Below, piece after piece: positions 12,378 to 23,558 of a stretch of 64,000 nt of DNA. The translations under genes and the position numbers were made by a program. The DNA is from Grammothele lineata. Lineage: Eukaryota; Basidiomycota; Agaricomycetes; Polyporales; Polyporaceae. The stretch is taken from assembly GCA_002150815.3 (NCBI GenBank), contig NDFF03000035.1, positions 434,001 through 498,000 on the forward strand. Reading direction: 5' to 3'. The notes under the pieces were generated by a model. It did not search any database and was not told the DNA's origin. It worked only from the letters and a program-made list of their open reading frames with translations. Each line of letters opens with the position of its first letter. Positions within the stretch are counted from its first letter, which is position 1.

Positions 12378-13947
12378 ATGTCGCCTTCAAATCAACAGCC
12401 AGCATCGAGGGCCCTAGTGGTGAGTCGCAACGTCACGCGAGTTCCTCCCAGTGCAGTGCTGATCTATGCGCGCAGGCGGGCACCGTGACCTTTTATCTCG
12501 TCGCGGCCCTGGCGGTATGTTCGACGGTTACATGCGCGAGAATGGCGGGCTGATGTTTCGCGGACTGCGCGCGTGCTTGAGTAGATGGTCATGGCGTAAG
12601 TCTTGTCTTCCACTTATCCGACTTCGTTCTCGACATTTGCCCTCCTCGAAGCCGTTTCTTTTTATCACATTGTGTTATGGGGGAGAACTTGCTGGCTTTG
12701 ATAGGCCATAGCTCTGAGCTTTGTACTCGAGAAGGAATCCCTTGCTAGTTCCCTATGTTCTGCTGTCGGCAGATACTGACTATATGCGCAGAAACAAATG
12801 GGTATTGAGCTCGACAGACACCCCCCTGTTCTTCCTCCTCGCCCAGCTTATTATTGCCGTCATTCTCTTCCTTGGTGCCCATATGGCCGGTCTCCTCCAG
12901 CTTCCTCTACAACTAGACTTGCAAGTCTGCAAAGGATTGATACCCATGGTTGGCCTGAGTGTTATCGGGCTCAGGTGCGCGACCTGTCTGTTACCTCGCG
13001 CGTTATCCCCGACTGACGCGCCGCGCGCGTTCCACAGCTTCAGTAACTATACCCTCAAGTTCGTGGACGCGTCCTTCTACCAAGTCGCGCGTGGCATGGT
13101 CCTTCCCTTTACCGTCGGCACCTCGTTCGTCGCCCTTCACACGCGCCCCTCCCTCCTTATCCTCGCCGCTTGCGGTGTCGTCACCATCGGTTTCTTCGTC
13201 GGCGTGTTCCTGGACGGTACGGAAGTCTCGTCCATCGGTATCTTCTTCGGCGTCGTGAGCTCTATGATTACCGCCGTACACTCGGTTGTCATCAAGAAGA
13301 GCCTGGACGTTGTGCACGGGAGCGCGCTCCACCTATCGTGGTACACGAATCTCCTCAGCTGCTTCGCCCTCATTCCGATGATCATCGTCGCGGGCGAGGT
13401 CCCAGGAATCACCGCCCTCCTCTTCGGCCCCGACTACAGCGCGCCCGACCAGATGAGCCCGCTCACGACATTCATCTACGGCTCTGCCATCACGGTACGT
13501 GCGGCTTCACACCCCGTTTGACGAATGTCTTATTCTCTCTTAGGGCGTCTTCGGTTTCCTCATGAGCGTCGCCAGTCTCATGTCGATCAAGGTCACCTCC
13601 CCCATCACGCACATGGTCTCCTCCGCCGTCCGTGGCGTCGCCGCCTCCCTCCTCGGGATGTGGCTCTTCAACGACATCATCACCCAGTACGTCTCCCCCC
13701 CTCTCTCCTCCCTTAGCCATTCTCTGTACTCACCCGGCGCTCGAATTCACCCAGGGGGCGCGCATCGTCGATCGCGATCATCCTCCTCGGCTCGATCTGG
13801 TACACGTGGATCAAGCACGTCGAGTCGCAGCAGCCGAAGTACGAGCCCGTCCCGCTCGAGGAGATGGAGCAGGGCAAGGCGACCGGCGGCGAGAACGGCC
13901 ACGCGCACGGGCGCAAGAGCTCGGGCACCCGCGATGCGCGCGATTAG
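12378..13947 (+). CDS. GDP-fucose-type nucleotide-sugar transporter (SLC35C1-like)
   Basis: Seven exons close in frame to 355 aa: 12378-12419, 12476-12514, 12585-12595, 12792-12974, 13038-13494, 13544-13686, 13755-13947. The third exon is only 11 nt and supplies MVMA, joining FYLVAALA to NKWVLSSTDTPLFFLLAQL. The SNYTLKFVDASFYQVARGM block and the downstream VVSSMITAVHSVVIKKSL and VTSPITHMVSSAVRG blocks match the SLC35C1/GDP-fucose branch of the triose-phosphate-transporter superfamily. About ten hydrophobic helices and a hydrophilic C-tail (PKYEPVPLEEMEQGK) fit a Golgi membrane antiporter. Substrate is inferred; a related sugar nucleotide is possible. The intron after the microexon (196 nt) is longer than its neighbours. 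Confidence 0.88.
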
Positions 13948-14601
13948 GCGCTCGCGTCCGTTGTCGCTGGGAGAAGGGCGCATGGGAGTACGATCAATGC
14001 CGCAGCCGGGAGAGCACACGCATGTCGAGGAGTCCGAGCCTGCCGAACCCAAGGCTTGGGGCTCATTGGGCATAGAGCGCAGAGTAATTATTGGCGCGCC
14101 GGAGGGGCGCGGGTGGACGTCTTGGTGCGCCGCATAGTATTCGGATCTGTCTGGCTATCGATACAAAGTATAATCGCACGCGTTTGAATAGAGGCAGCTT
14201 CTCTCCTTGATCGGTGACATTTGCGGTACTCTCCGGTGAAATACCCGTGCTCCTCCATAACAAGGATCTAGAGAAGAAACGGCGCTGCACCAGCGGAGAC
14301 AAATGGTCACTCGCTCATACGTCACTGCGCCGTCAGGAGAACCGCAAGACCGCTTGCGCAGATAGTATGGATCAGTAAGTGAAACCATCAATTATGTGGC
14401 GGCGAGGGAAAGATACAAATCTTCCCTACTGTTCTTGTTGCTCTTTGTTAACAGTTGTGTTGAAGGAGCGTTATCGCATCGAAGCGAATCCATAACAGAA
14501 GCATTCAGAGGAAGAGCGTCATAAATAAGCGTCCGTAAGGAATTACTAGGGTAGGATATAACGTAAACGCGACAACAAGAATGCGAAGGGTACAGTTTCA
14601 G
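13948..14601. other. Spacer between convergent genes
   Basis: 3' flanks of the transporter (+) and of the orphan gene (-). Short open frames only, none with motifs or splice logic. Confidence 0.5.
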
Positions 14602-15566
14602 TCAGATACGGCGACCAAGCGTCACCTGAACACTCCCACAGGTGACCCAGCGCACTTCAACCAAGACGAGAGTGCCGAGGGTGACATTCACGCCGTTGAG
14701 GACCAGCGCATCCTCCACAGTTTTTCCAGTGATAGCCTTGTTCCGCAAACGTCAACGGGTATGTCCAAGGAACGCGTGGCACAGAATAGACGCACTATGA
14801 ACTTTTGGAACCTATCCGCAAGGTGAGCCGCCAGCTTCGCACGCGTGATGACTTTGCCTCCAGCTGACCACATCGTAACCTGCTTCCAGATTTCAAGCTG
14901 GTCGAGCTCCATGATCTGTAACAAGATGTATGTTATTGCATCGTAGGAATGACAAACTCATGAATGCTCTTACCCCAAAGCGTACAGACGCCTTCTTCTG
15001 CTTGACGGCTTCTCTGCACTGGGCGCTCACTGCGAATGCAGCTGCATCCGGATTCTCGACACGTCCTTGCGCTGCATCTAACATGGTGCAGTGAAAGGAC
15101 GCAGGGGAGACGTTTGGAGCTTGAGTAGGTCCAGTGTAGGGAAGTTTCGGAATCTCCATCCAGTTAGCCACTGGCAGCACCGAAGACTCGGCGACATTGT
15201 GCACTGCATCTCCGGCGCCCGGTGTCCTTGACGGAGCGCCATCCTAGGACAGGCATTAGTCAGACACGAAGGCAGGAACATGTTGATGAGGACACACGTC
15301 TGGGGGAGAGACAGTGTTGGCGGACGCGTCACAGTAAGGCGCGTTCCCTGCCCGCACCCAGACTCCAGACTCTATCTTGTAGAAGGACATATGGCGTTCT
15401 CTAGGCACGGCAGCTAGGGTACCTTCGGGGAACTGATTAATCAAGTCAGGTCAGTCGACATTACGCCAGTGGCCTCACTCAGATTGTGTTCAACTGAACT
15501 CACATGCATCATGGACCTTGAAGGAAACGGAGTTGCGCTTGCGTTGTTCAGGTGGAAGGGCCTCAT
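14602..15566 (-). CDS. Five-exon hypothetical protein
   Basis: Exons 15566-15504, 15432-15298, 15243-14974, 14915-14796 and 14736-14602; every intron is phase 0, 54-71 nt, with GTGAGT, GTGTGT, GTAAGA or GTGCGT donors and CAG/TAG/AAG acceptors. They close to 240 aa, which is the main support. I do not recognise the protein. Visible features: an N-terminal Phe/Pro-rich stretch, a middle segment (ENPDAAAFAVSAQCREAVKQ), a Trp-containing amphipathic segment (LDQLEIWKQVTMWSAGG), and a beta-rich end (ITGKTVEDALVLNG, LGTLVLVEVRW). No signal peptide or membrane helix. A TATA-like TGTTTAAATA lies about 105 nt upstream (15671-15680). Individual exons are too short to stand out as long ORFs. Confidence 0.65.
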
Positions 15567-17888
15567 ATGATCGAACGTGAAGGATTGGCGGCGTGATCAG
15601 GGGAGAAGAGTAGAAGAAAAGTCGGGAGTAGGAGCGGATGATAGGTAGAAGCTCGCCCAGTCGAGGGCTCTATTTAAACATTACGGTCGCGATCTTAGGG
15701 ATATCGAGGCTCTGGAAGCGCGAGAGACGGCTTTGCGTAGCCTCAACGGAGTTCGTCATAGCTCAGTGGCAGCTCGGGGACAGAGCCTGAGTCAGCCCAC
15801 CGGGCTGAACCCACAGTCGGAGTTGACAGCGAATGCTTGTGCACAGGCGGCACGGGCGGAACGCCCACTGGCAGCCAGCTGAAGGGACCCGAGATCTGAA
15901 CGCATCCCCCAGCTGCAGCTGTGTGGGGTCCTTCACAAGCTTCCACTGTCCTAGGATCCCAACCGGTAATATCTACATACACCGGTTGAAGCGACACGCC
16001 CGAAGGGGACCGGCGCGTCCGACCCACGTGTCCGGCCCACGTGGGTATGATCGGAGGACCTCAGCCGCTCAGTACTGTCCATGCTCAACGGTTACCTATA
16101 TACGTGCCAACTTTGACCGGTCGGCTGAAACAATCGAAGTCGCGGCGCCAGGAGAAGCAACTAGAAGGTGCCATTCCCAGGGTTATCCTATTCGACAGCG
16201 TTGCGAGTAGTGCAAAGGCGAACGGATCAGGATTACAGGGTTGACCGTTGGAGACTGGCAAGCAAGCATAGTTCCTTGGAAGGGAGTTTTAGATTCTACT
16301 AAACATTTGAGCTCGTTCTCAGTCACGGATTTCGTGCTCCAAAACCAGCACCGCACTGTGAGTCTGTGACTGCTTGAGTCTCTTGACCTCCTTGCCTCAG
16401 GGTCAGGCCGTGCTGCTCTCATACGACTTAACGATCTCGGGCACTATAGTCTACTGTATCCGAGTCGGATTACGAAGCATTCCGACCGCGACGTCATATA
16501 GACAGATCCGTGCCGGTTTGTTCTCGGTGTGTAAATTCTGCCAGATATCTTCGGAGCCGTACTATATGTTGTAGCAGCTATGCTTTGAGGGTGCATAAAT
16601 TTTCGGCTCAGTGCCAACGTCTTTGGGCTGTGGCCGGCCTAAACGTAGTAGCTGGGCAGATCATCAGTACTCAATGTCCACAGCCGTGGCCTCCCATCTA
16701 GTACTGATATCAGCCTCGTGTTGACCAGTATTCGAGTAGTACGAATATCAGGATTCGACATGTAAACTACCATTTTGTACTTGCGTTTGATCAAGAACGT
16801 TTCGTGCATGGCCTGGTGGGTAGTAGCAGAAAGACTTCACTGTTCCTAACTCCTGTTTCAGACTTGTCCGTATTCATGGCAAGCCGGCCAAGTCGCAGAG
16901 CTAAGTACTTACCGTCTTGTGCCAGTTTGTCAGTCTAGTGGCAAGCGTATACTGAGTACACCTCCTAGGTCCGAAAAGTCCCATTCTGTTCATAACATGG
17001 CTTTGGAAACTGTGTACCATTAAACAGTTCCCGGCGAACGCGTGAGATATCGATGTTGTGCTACTTGAAACGAGTGCGGACGGCTAAGTAGTTCCACCTT
17101 GTTCGCGCTCTCCCGTTCTATCCGGAACCCTGCATCCTGATGCGAGTATTTACGTTAGAGTCTGTCATTCGCATCATCAGTGCATCAGCGCTCGCTCATT
17201 ACACAGCACTGACTCTACCGTCAAACGCCCGCAATCCACCTGGCCAACCGAGGGATACCACACGAGAAAACCAACATTCCCCGTAACGAAAGTGAAAGGC
17301 TATTAAGGAATACGCAGGGGCCTCTCAACACGTTGCGCCTCTATCCACACTGACCTCCGCGGTGCTATTCCGTGGCTCGCGCGGGCCGCTTCCCCGGGCG
17401 AGCCACGTGGGGCAAGTTTTCGCATAACAGTAGAAGCCACTTCACTGCCTGTCTAGCGGGGTTGATGACGTTGATAGCTCTCGAAAACTTGACATCGTAA
17501 CCCGTGTCCGACAGCTCAACAGGGTTACGGCATATAATCGCCATGTCCTCGCAATACGAGCAAATCCGGACTGGGGACAGAGCGTGCTATACGTTTCACG
17601 TTCACCTGTGCTCCGAGGTCTGCCGTTCCCTGCGGCGCGGTGGTCCACGGACCTCGAGGGCCGTGTCTGTAGAAGGCGAGTCACTGGGTTGCTGAGCGGT
17701 CGACAAAGAAGGCAGTACATACGAGATGTGACACCCTGCAGACGTTCAAGGGGTCCGGAGGCAACGCCCCGCTCAGGTGCAACGTAAAACCCTCGTGAAA
17801 GGTCAAAAAATGGTCCGACGGGCCGCTCAAGAGCCGGCAGTCGACAATAGCTCGCTCACCTCAGAACGACGTCGGAGCACTGCTAAGC
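15567..17888. other. Long spacer, no supported gene
   Basis: About 2.3 kb with scattered short frames on both strands (for example 15743-16027 and 15833-16210), none with a motif or convincing splice pairs. AT-richer than the flanking genes. Holds the promoter of the orphan gene at its left end and the inverted repeat at 17371-17407. Confidence 0.55.
17371..17407. repeat. Short inverted repeat (hairpin)
   Basis: Perfect 10-bp arms, CGTGGCTCGC at 17371-17380 and GCGAGCCACG at 17398-17407, with a GC-rich 17-nt loop. The pairing extends further inward with one mismatch. No gene is adjacent. Confidence 0.6.
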
Positions 17889-19037
17889 TCACCTAAGCTC
17901 ACCTTCCTGGTCTCCATTATCTCCGCCTTGGATCCGTTCGGTCTTCTTTTCACACCGCACCACTCGCCGCACGCGCTCTGCCGCAGCTTGCCGCTCGTCC
18001 TCGTTGAAACGGTCCAACGTCCCGGCGGCGGCCTCAATATCTCCGACCCGCACGCGCGGGCCCCAGATGCTATGCCGGTACGTGTCAACGAGCCGGACGC
18101 GCTCGAGCGCAGGGAGCGCGTTCGGGCGCGCAAGCATCGCGGCAACAGCTTCCGGGGGCAGAAGCGTGGCCATGCCCACGTAAAGCGTGCGCAGGCGCGG
18201 GAGCGGCGGGAGGAGCGGTGCGGAGGGCGCCCAGGGCGTGTGCAGGCCGAGCTCGTCGGCGGGGAAGGCCACGTTTGTCAGCGTGAGGTGCTCGACGGCG
18301 GACCAGGTGCCGATCGCGCGGACGAGGTGGTGCGTTGCGGTCGGGACTATCTGAAGGACCATGCCGGCGCGCGGGGATATGGGGTGCACGACAGGGACGC
18401 GTTGAGGATGGCAGGACGCAGGGAGTGTACTGGACGCGCTCGCTCACCGCAATGGAGAAGTGGTGCTCTGGGTCAGGCCCTTTCCATACAAATTTTCGCG
18501 GACTAGGGATGTGATAGAACTTGTCAGTCGTAGATCGAGTAGTAACTGATACGCATATACTCACTTTACGAGAGAGAGCGCCTCATAAATATACTCCAGG
18601 TAGGGGTTGCTCGTGTGAGAGTGCAACTGGAATGACAACAGCTCTAACGGGACTTGTTTGACCCCATGGCTCCATTCTTCTCCGTCCATCGTTGCTTCCG
18701 AGTCCGTCGTGGGCCTCCGGTCTGCTCGTGTTCGCGAGTTCAACGATCGTAAACATCGCTGAAACATGTTCTCGAGGTGTTTGAAAACTTCAAATATGGC
18801 TGATCCGCCAGCTAGCGAGATCTCAATAGTTCTAGGAGGGCGTGAGAGGTAGGTCCCTTCAGAGAAGCGGATAAGCTGAGCAAGAGAGCGGAAGTGCAGA
18901 CGGGCGCATAGGGTGGGCTGGCCGAGCTCCAGGAAGGTCTTGCTAACACACAGGATGTCGCTCGGTGAGGGATGATCTTCAAGCGCATATGCCAATATTT
19001 CTTCGAGGAGCTCGAAGGGAAGCGTAGAGAGGGACAT
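17889..19037 (-). CDS. F-box protein
   Basis: Exons 19037-18565, 18502-18448 and 18350-17889 (introns 62 and 97 nt) give 329 aa. The N-terminus (TLPFELLEEILAYAL, then SDILCVSKTFLELGQPTLC) is an F-box of the kind common in Agaricomycetes. The rest is leucine-rich without a clean repeat (HLTLTNVAF, LPRLRTLYVGMATLLPP, ALERVRLVDTY), as in substrate-recognition parts of SCF ubiquitin ligases. The C-terminus is basic and charged. Expected role: linking a substrate to Skp1-Cul1. Substrate unknown. It is transcribed in the same direction as the ArfGAP gene, 337 bp downstream of it. Confidence 0.8.
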
Positions 19038-19374
19038 GGTGGTTGAGGGACAAGCCCGGGCTCGCGTGTGAGGATTCAGGAGTCTCCGGCGAAGTCGCTT
19101 CGCCTCGGCCCGACACAGTGCCGCAGATATGCGAGTACAGCAAAAAGCGATAGTTCGTGCGATATGTAAAGTCCAGTACGAATTATGGGGACAAAGAAGT
19201 ACGAGCTGCGGTAGTATGTGCGTGAATCCCGAGACCGTCCTCATAGCTACTTCAAACCAGGCAGAGCGTCCAAGCGTACCTCCAACCTCCCCAGTCCGTC
19301 CTATCGGACGAATGAGCAGGTCGAGCGCAGGGTATCTCCCCTTACGTCCCAATTCCACATCCGAAGTAAGCGTC
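19038..19374. other. Promoter spacer of the F-box gene
   Basis: 337 bp between the stop of the ArfGAP gene and the F-box start, both on the minus strand. No separate gene seen. Confidence 0.5.
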
Positions 19375-21214
19375 CTACATCCCACCCCACTGCTGTTGCT
19401 GCCCCGGAAAGCCCGTAGGCTGCCACCCAACTCCTCCAAACGGGTTCGCCTGCCCGTTGAACACTGGCTGTTGTTGAGGCTGCTGCATGAACGGCGCAGG
19501 AGACGGCGAGCTCGTGAATCCCTGCTGAGGTTGAAAGCCCGTCATCATTTGCGGCTGCTGAGGCTGGAAGCCCGTCATCGCCATCTGCATCTGGGCCGGT
19601 TGCTGCTGCTGCATCTGCATGAAAGGGTTCCCGTTGCCCATGCCCATGCCCGCCCCCATTCCCATGCTCATCGTCGGCTGTGGCTGCATCCCCATCTGCA
19701 TCGAAGGCTGGCCCGTCCCGTGCGACTGGAACATCGTAGTTTGCATTTGGCCGAGCGGTTGGGTCGTGAGCATGGGGGACCCTTGCGGCTGCTGTGGGAG
19801 CATCGGGCTCGCAGACAACATGGGTTGGTTCGGCTGAGCAAATGAAGTCGGTGCGAAAGACTGTTGCTGTTGCGGAGGAAGGGGCTGGGAAGTGAACGGG
19901 TTTGGGGAGGGTGTTGTAGTTTGGAGCATTGGGGACGGGGTGGAGAGCCCGCCGACGCTACCCGGGACGCCCATAGACGGTTGTGGGTGGAACATGGACG
20001 GAGACGTACCCAGCATGTCGCTCATGTTCACGCCCCCTCCGCTGTTCATCGCGAGCCCGGTGTTGAGGCTCATACTCCGTTGCGCGCCACCAGGGAACAT
20101 GCCTGTCTGCTGTTGTCCGAGAGACGAGGGGAACGGATTACTTGGGCTCACAGAGAGGCCAGTATATTGAGGTTGTGCAGATAGTCCGCCATTCGGTATG
20201 CCGATCGGTGCGGTCGTGCTGATGGGGGAAGCGTATTGAAGAGGGAGGGTAGAGCTGGCCGCTGGTGCTTGCAGCTGAGCGAGGTCATTCCAAAGCGGAT
20301 TTGAGGGTACAGAGGGCTTGGGTGGGGCTGGGGGTGCAGACTGAGAAGGTGGAGGGATTGGAGGTGTCGACTGGGCGAGGGGCTGTGACGCCGAACGCGA
20401 TGGCGGTTGAACTGCAGGTGACGGGGACGTGGTGGCGATCGTGGATGGTGATGAGGTAGAAAGTAGGGAGGCAGAGGGCGTGGAAGAAGAGGCGGCAAGG
20501 GGCATCGTTTGTGATCGTGATTGGGTCCCGGTAGATGCTAGTCTACTTGAGGCCGACCTGGAAGGTCCTAGTAGCGCAGTGACCTGAGACTTCTTCGTAA
20601 CAAATGACTTGTATTGGTACTTGGCTACATGGCAGTCGGCATGAGTTGTACACGGCAAGGAACGATGCACTCACATCTGATGTACTTTTCCAACTCGCTA
20701 TCCCTCTCCGCGTCTACCATGTTGGTCGGCGGCGGATGCTTGATCTCGTCTGGGTTATAGAGCTGATTCGACTTAACGTTCCCGTTCTCTTTCATGACCT
20801 CGACTTGCTCCTTCGCCCACGAATCCATCGTCAAACTCTTCCTATGCGCCGAACGATGTCATCACGCTGCATTAAACCGCCATAACACCCGTACCTACAC
20901 CTTGGATATATGCGTCCCCATCTTCCGGTGTATGCTCGCACAGTGAACGCTAGGCGCGAAGTGTGTGCCATGAGCGGCAGGCGGTCGTGTGCCGAGCGGA
21001 AGAACTCACCAGATGAAGATGCCGAGATTGTAGGACGCCCATCGTGGGTTCCGCGACTTGCAGTCCGCGCATACGTCTGTGTATACATCGTCGTCATGCT
21101 TCCCAATACGCAATACGATGCTTGAATTCACGTACCGTTGCCGGGCTGGTTCACAAGCTCCAACAGGACGCGCTGGTTCCGTTCGGCGGTGATCTTGTTG
21201 ATTCCCTGCGACAT
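19375..21214 (-). CDS. ArfGAP protein, SMAP/Age2 type
   Basis: Exons 21214-21136, 21076-21010, 20949-20899, 20841-20675 and 20624-19375 give 537 aa. The ArfGAP zinc finger is complete: Cys29-X2-Cys32-X16-Cys49-X2-Cys52, followed by IHRKMGTHISKVKSL with the arginine finger Arg57. It should stimulate GTP hydrolysis by Arf GTPases during vesicle budding. From about residue 170 the protein is low-complexity, rich in Gln, Met, Pro, Ser and Gly, with several NPF motifs (GLSVSPSNPF, PNPF, NGNPF, ANPF). NPF motifs bind EH-domain endocytic adaptors, so a role at the trans-Golgi/endosome is likely. Introns are 50-60 nt. A gene-sized open frame on the opposite strand of the last exon is a composition shadow. 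Confidence 0.93.
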
Positions 21215-21581
21215 CAGGACGGGCGCATATACGACGATGACTTTTGTGCCGCGAAGAGGTTAAAGTGATGCGATAGAGCTCAAGAGAGTCGATGGAGGCC
21301 TAAGATTGGGCTGGAGGAAAGACAGAGGGAGACGGCTGGCGCGAGGTCTCCGCTAGTCTCCGTCATCAGCGTCCGCGTTCAGTGCTCCAGTATCCGGCCC
21401 GCGCTAACCGAGAGGCGCGATCACGTGGTCTCTTGTGTTTTGAACGCGGCATAACGACCGCTACGTCGCTTCAGATTCAATACGGTAGACTCCCGCGTAG
21501 ATTGCGTGACGTCAATAATAGTGGTACAAGGTACATCGTACAGTGGCGTCATACCATCAGCAAACTATCTCCACGATTCTC
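21215..21581. other. Promoter spacer of the ArfGAP gene
   Basis: 367 bp between the stop of HET copy 3 and the ArfGAP start, both on the minus strand. No gene seen. Confidence 0.5.
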
Positions 21582-23558
21582 TCAAATATGGGCCAGTCCA
21601 CCGCCCGCATTGGCGAGAATGTCGTCTACGAGTGCTTGTGGTCGAGGATGAAGCTCGATATTCTTCTCCTGCTTCATGTCTGCGTATACGGAGCCCTCAA
21701 GCTCAACATGCAGCACGACTGTCGTATCGGGGGCGAGCTGCGAGCGCGAGAACGAAAGGCGCACGACGCGCGCGCCCTCCTTGTCCGCGAACTCACGCGA
21801 CCACGCCGGCCAAGCCTTGATGTGGTCCTGCGCGCAGTCGTGCTTGTATGCCGGAACCTGGTTCCAGTTCGCCGCGTACAAGGGTAACGCGTACGCAAAG
21901 TGGACGAACTTGCCGCTTGCACCCACCACGCCCTCGTTACATGTCCCGAGAGTAATCCGGAGCGCCTCCTGCGCAGTAGAGTTGATGAACATGACGTCGG
22001 CGTGTAGTGGGTGGTTTTCTTTTGGTGGCGGGGTTTTGTGCATGATGGGAGCGCGCACGTCGAGGTCCAGCGCGTTGAGCCGCCCGATTAGCCAGTGCGG
22101 AATACGGAACGGGGGAGCGGGGAGGATGCAGTGGATAGGGTAACAGAGCGAGAGGCGCTCGGCGCGATGTGAAGTGGGGGAGTTGGAAGCGATGTAGAGG
22201 TCGCGCCACTTAGGTTTGACGTTCTTGCCGCGGAAAGTAAGATTATACCAATCGCGACCAAGGCAAACAACCCGCATATGTCTTATGCCTCGGGAGCCAT
22301 CGTTGTACGGATAACCAACGTTGTAGAGAGGCCGGTTCGGATCCACATGGGCTCCCAGTCGTTCATTAGATGGGTGTAAGACAAGGCCGATGTGATCGGT
22401 GTCGGTGTTGCAGAGAAGAATCGCCACGGTGATGCCATCGACCTCAAAAATCGGAAATCGACATTCCAGTCCGTACGTAGTGATGACATACTTCGGCAAT
22501 TCCAGGATACCGAAAGGGTTTCTACTTCTTCGCCTCTGGGGATTGCCTTCTTGCTATAGCACTGTTAGTCAAATATATGATATAACCACACCCAAGTAAC
22601 TCGCCTGTTGATCCCACTGCCATGGGAGATAGGGCTGTAAAAAGCGAGTTGTGTCGGGAGAGAATTGCACGTTCTTGGAAAAATAGAAGCGTTCCGGAGA
22701 GTAAGCAAGTAGATAGGCGTGGTTCTGAGGAGATGTGTTAAAGCCGCCGTACAAGGACTCGGAGGACATCGGAACAAGAGAAGAGGCTGGTTCTGGGTGT
22801 CCCCACGCGAAAAGACTGGTGTCAAAGGATTGCTTCATAATTTCCTTTTGTAGCCGTTGGAACGCTTCGCGACCCTCGCCGTAGATGGGAGGCATATTGA
22901 TGCTGAATAGGCCCATGAGGCAATACGCTTCATCTTCCACGCGTGTTGTGCTCCGCCGTGATGCCCAAGACATGCGATGAGCGATGCTGAGGGTGGAGAA
23001 GTGTGTACGGTGAGTGAGAACTTCCTCCCAAACGCCGGTGATCTGATCAAGGAGGGGCGCGAGCTCGAGCTTGTTACCGAGAGTGTGCCACTCCGTGGAG
23101 AGGAAAACCACGTTGAGAGGAGCAATCAACTCCTGGAGGGTCCAACCGCGCGTATGCCAACGTGAGTTACGGAACGCCGAATCTTCCGCGTCGAGGATGC
23201 AGTTGCTGGGGACGTCCGCCAGATACGCGTAACATAATTCCGCGCACGTGTACCACCGGAACATGGAGTTAATGGCTTCTGAGAGCTCGGTGCTACTCGT
23301 TTTGTCGATGCAGCACGTGTCAATCCAGACGTATTGGAATCCATGCCTTTGCGCGAGGACGCAGCATCGGCGGATCTTCTCCGAGGCTAGGTCGCGTGGA
23401 CTCTCCAACGGTTTGCACCGATCGCGGAGGGAGCGAAGATCGTGGAAGGACTGCTCATGTGGGCCCCAGGTGTGCGAAAGTATGGCGTATCCGCCGAGGA
23501 CTGCGTCTGGGGAGGAGAACGGATAGAGCTCTGCGCGGTCTGTGCTTAGAAGCCACAT
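21582..23558 (-). CDS. HET-domain protein, copy 3
   Basis: Exon 1 begins at 23558 (MWLLSTDRAEL, as in the other copies) and carries AILSHTWG, YVWIDTCCIDKTS, WHTRGWTLQELIAP and EAYCLMGLFSINMPPIYGEG. Exon 2 ends at 21582 and carries the shared C-terminal half (PFGILELPKY, PPFRIPHWLIGRL, HVELEGSVYADM). The intron between them is in the same position as in copies 1 and 2, but its borders are unclear. A GTGTGG donor at 22589 with an acceptor at 22536 keeps frame (54 nt); using the stronger-looking CTATAG acceptor at 22554 leaves only 36 nt. Length is about 640 aa. The C-terminus extends beyond the others (DDILANAGGGLAHI). Confidence 0.88.

Noticed and set aside
19129..19845. 238-codon plus-strand frame rich in Arg, Leu and His
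   Set aside because: It lies opposite the Gln/Met/Pro-rich tail of the ArfGAP gene and is the antisense of that low-complexity sequence.
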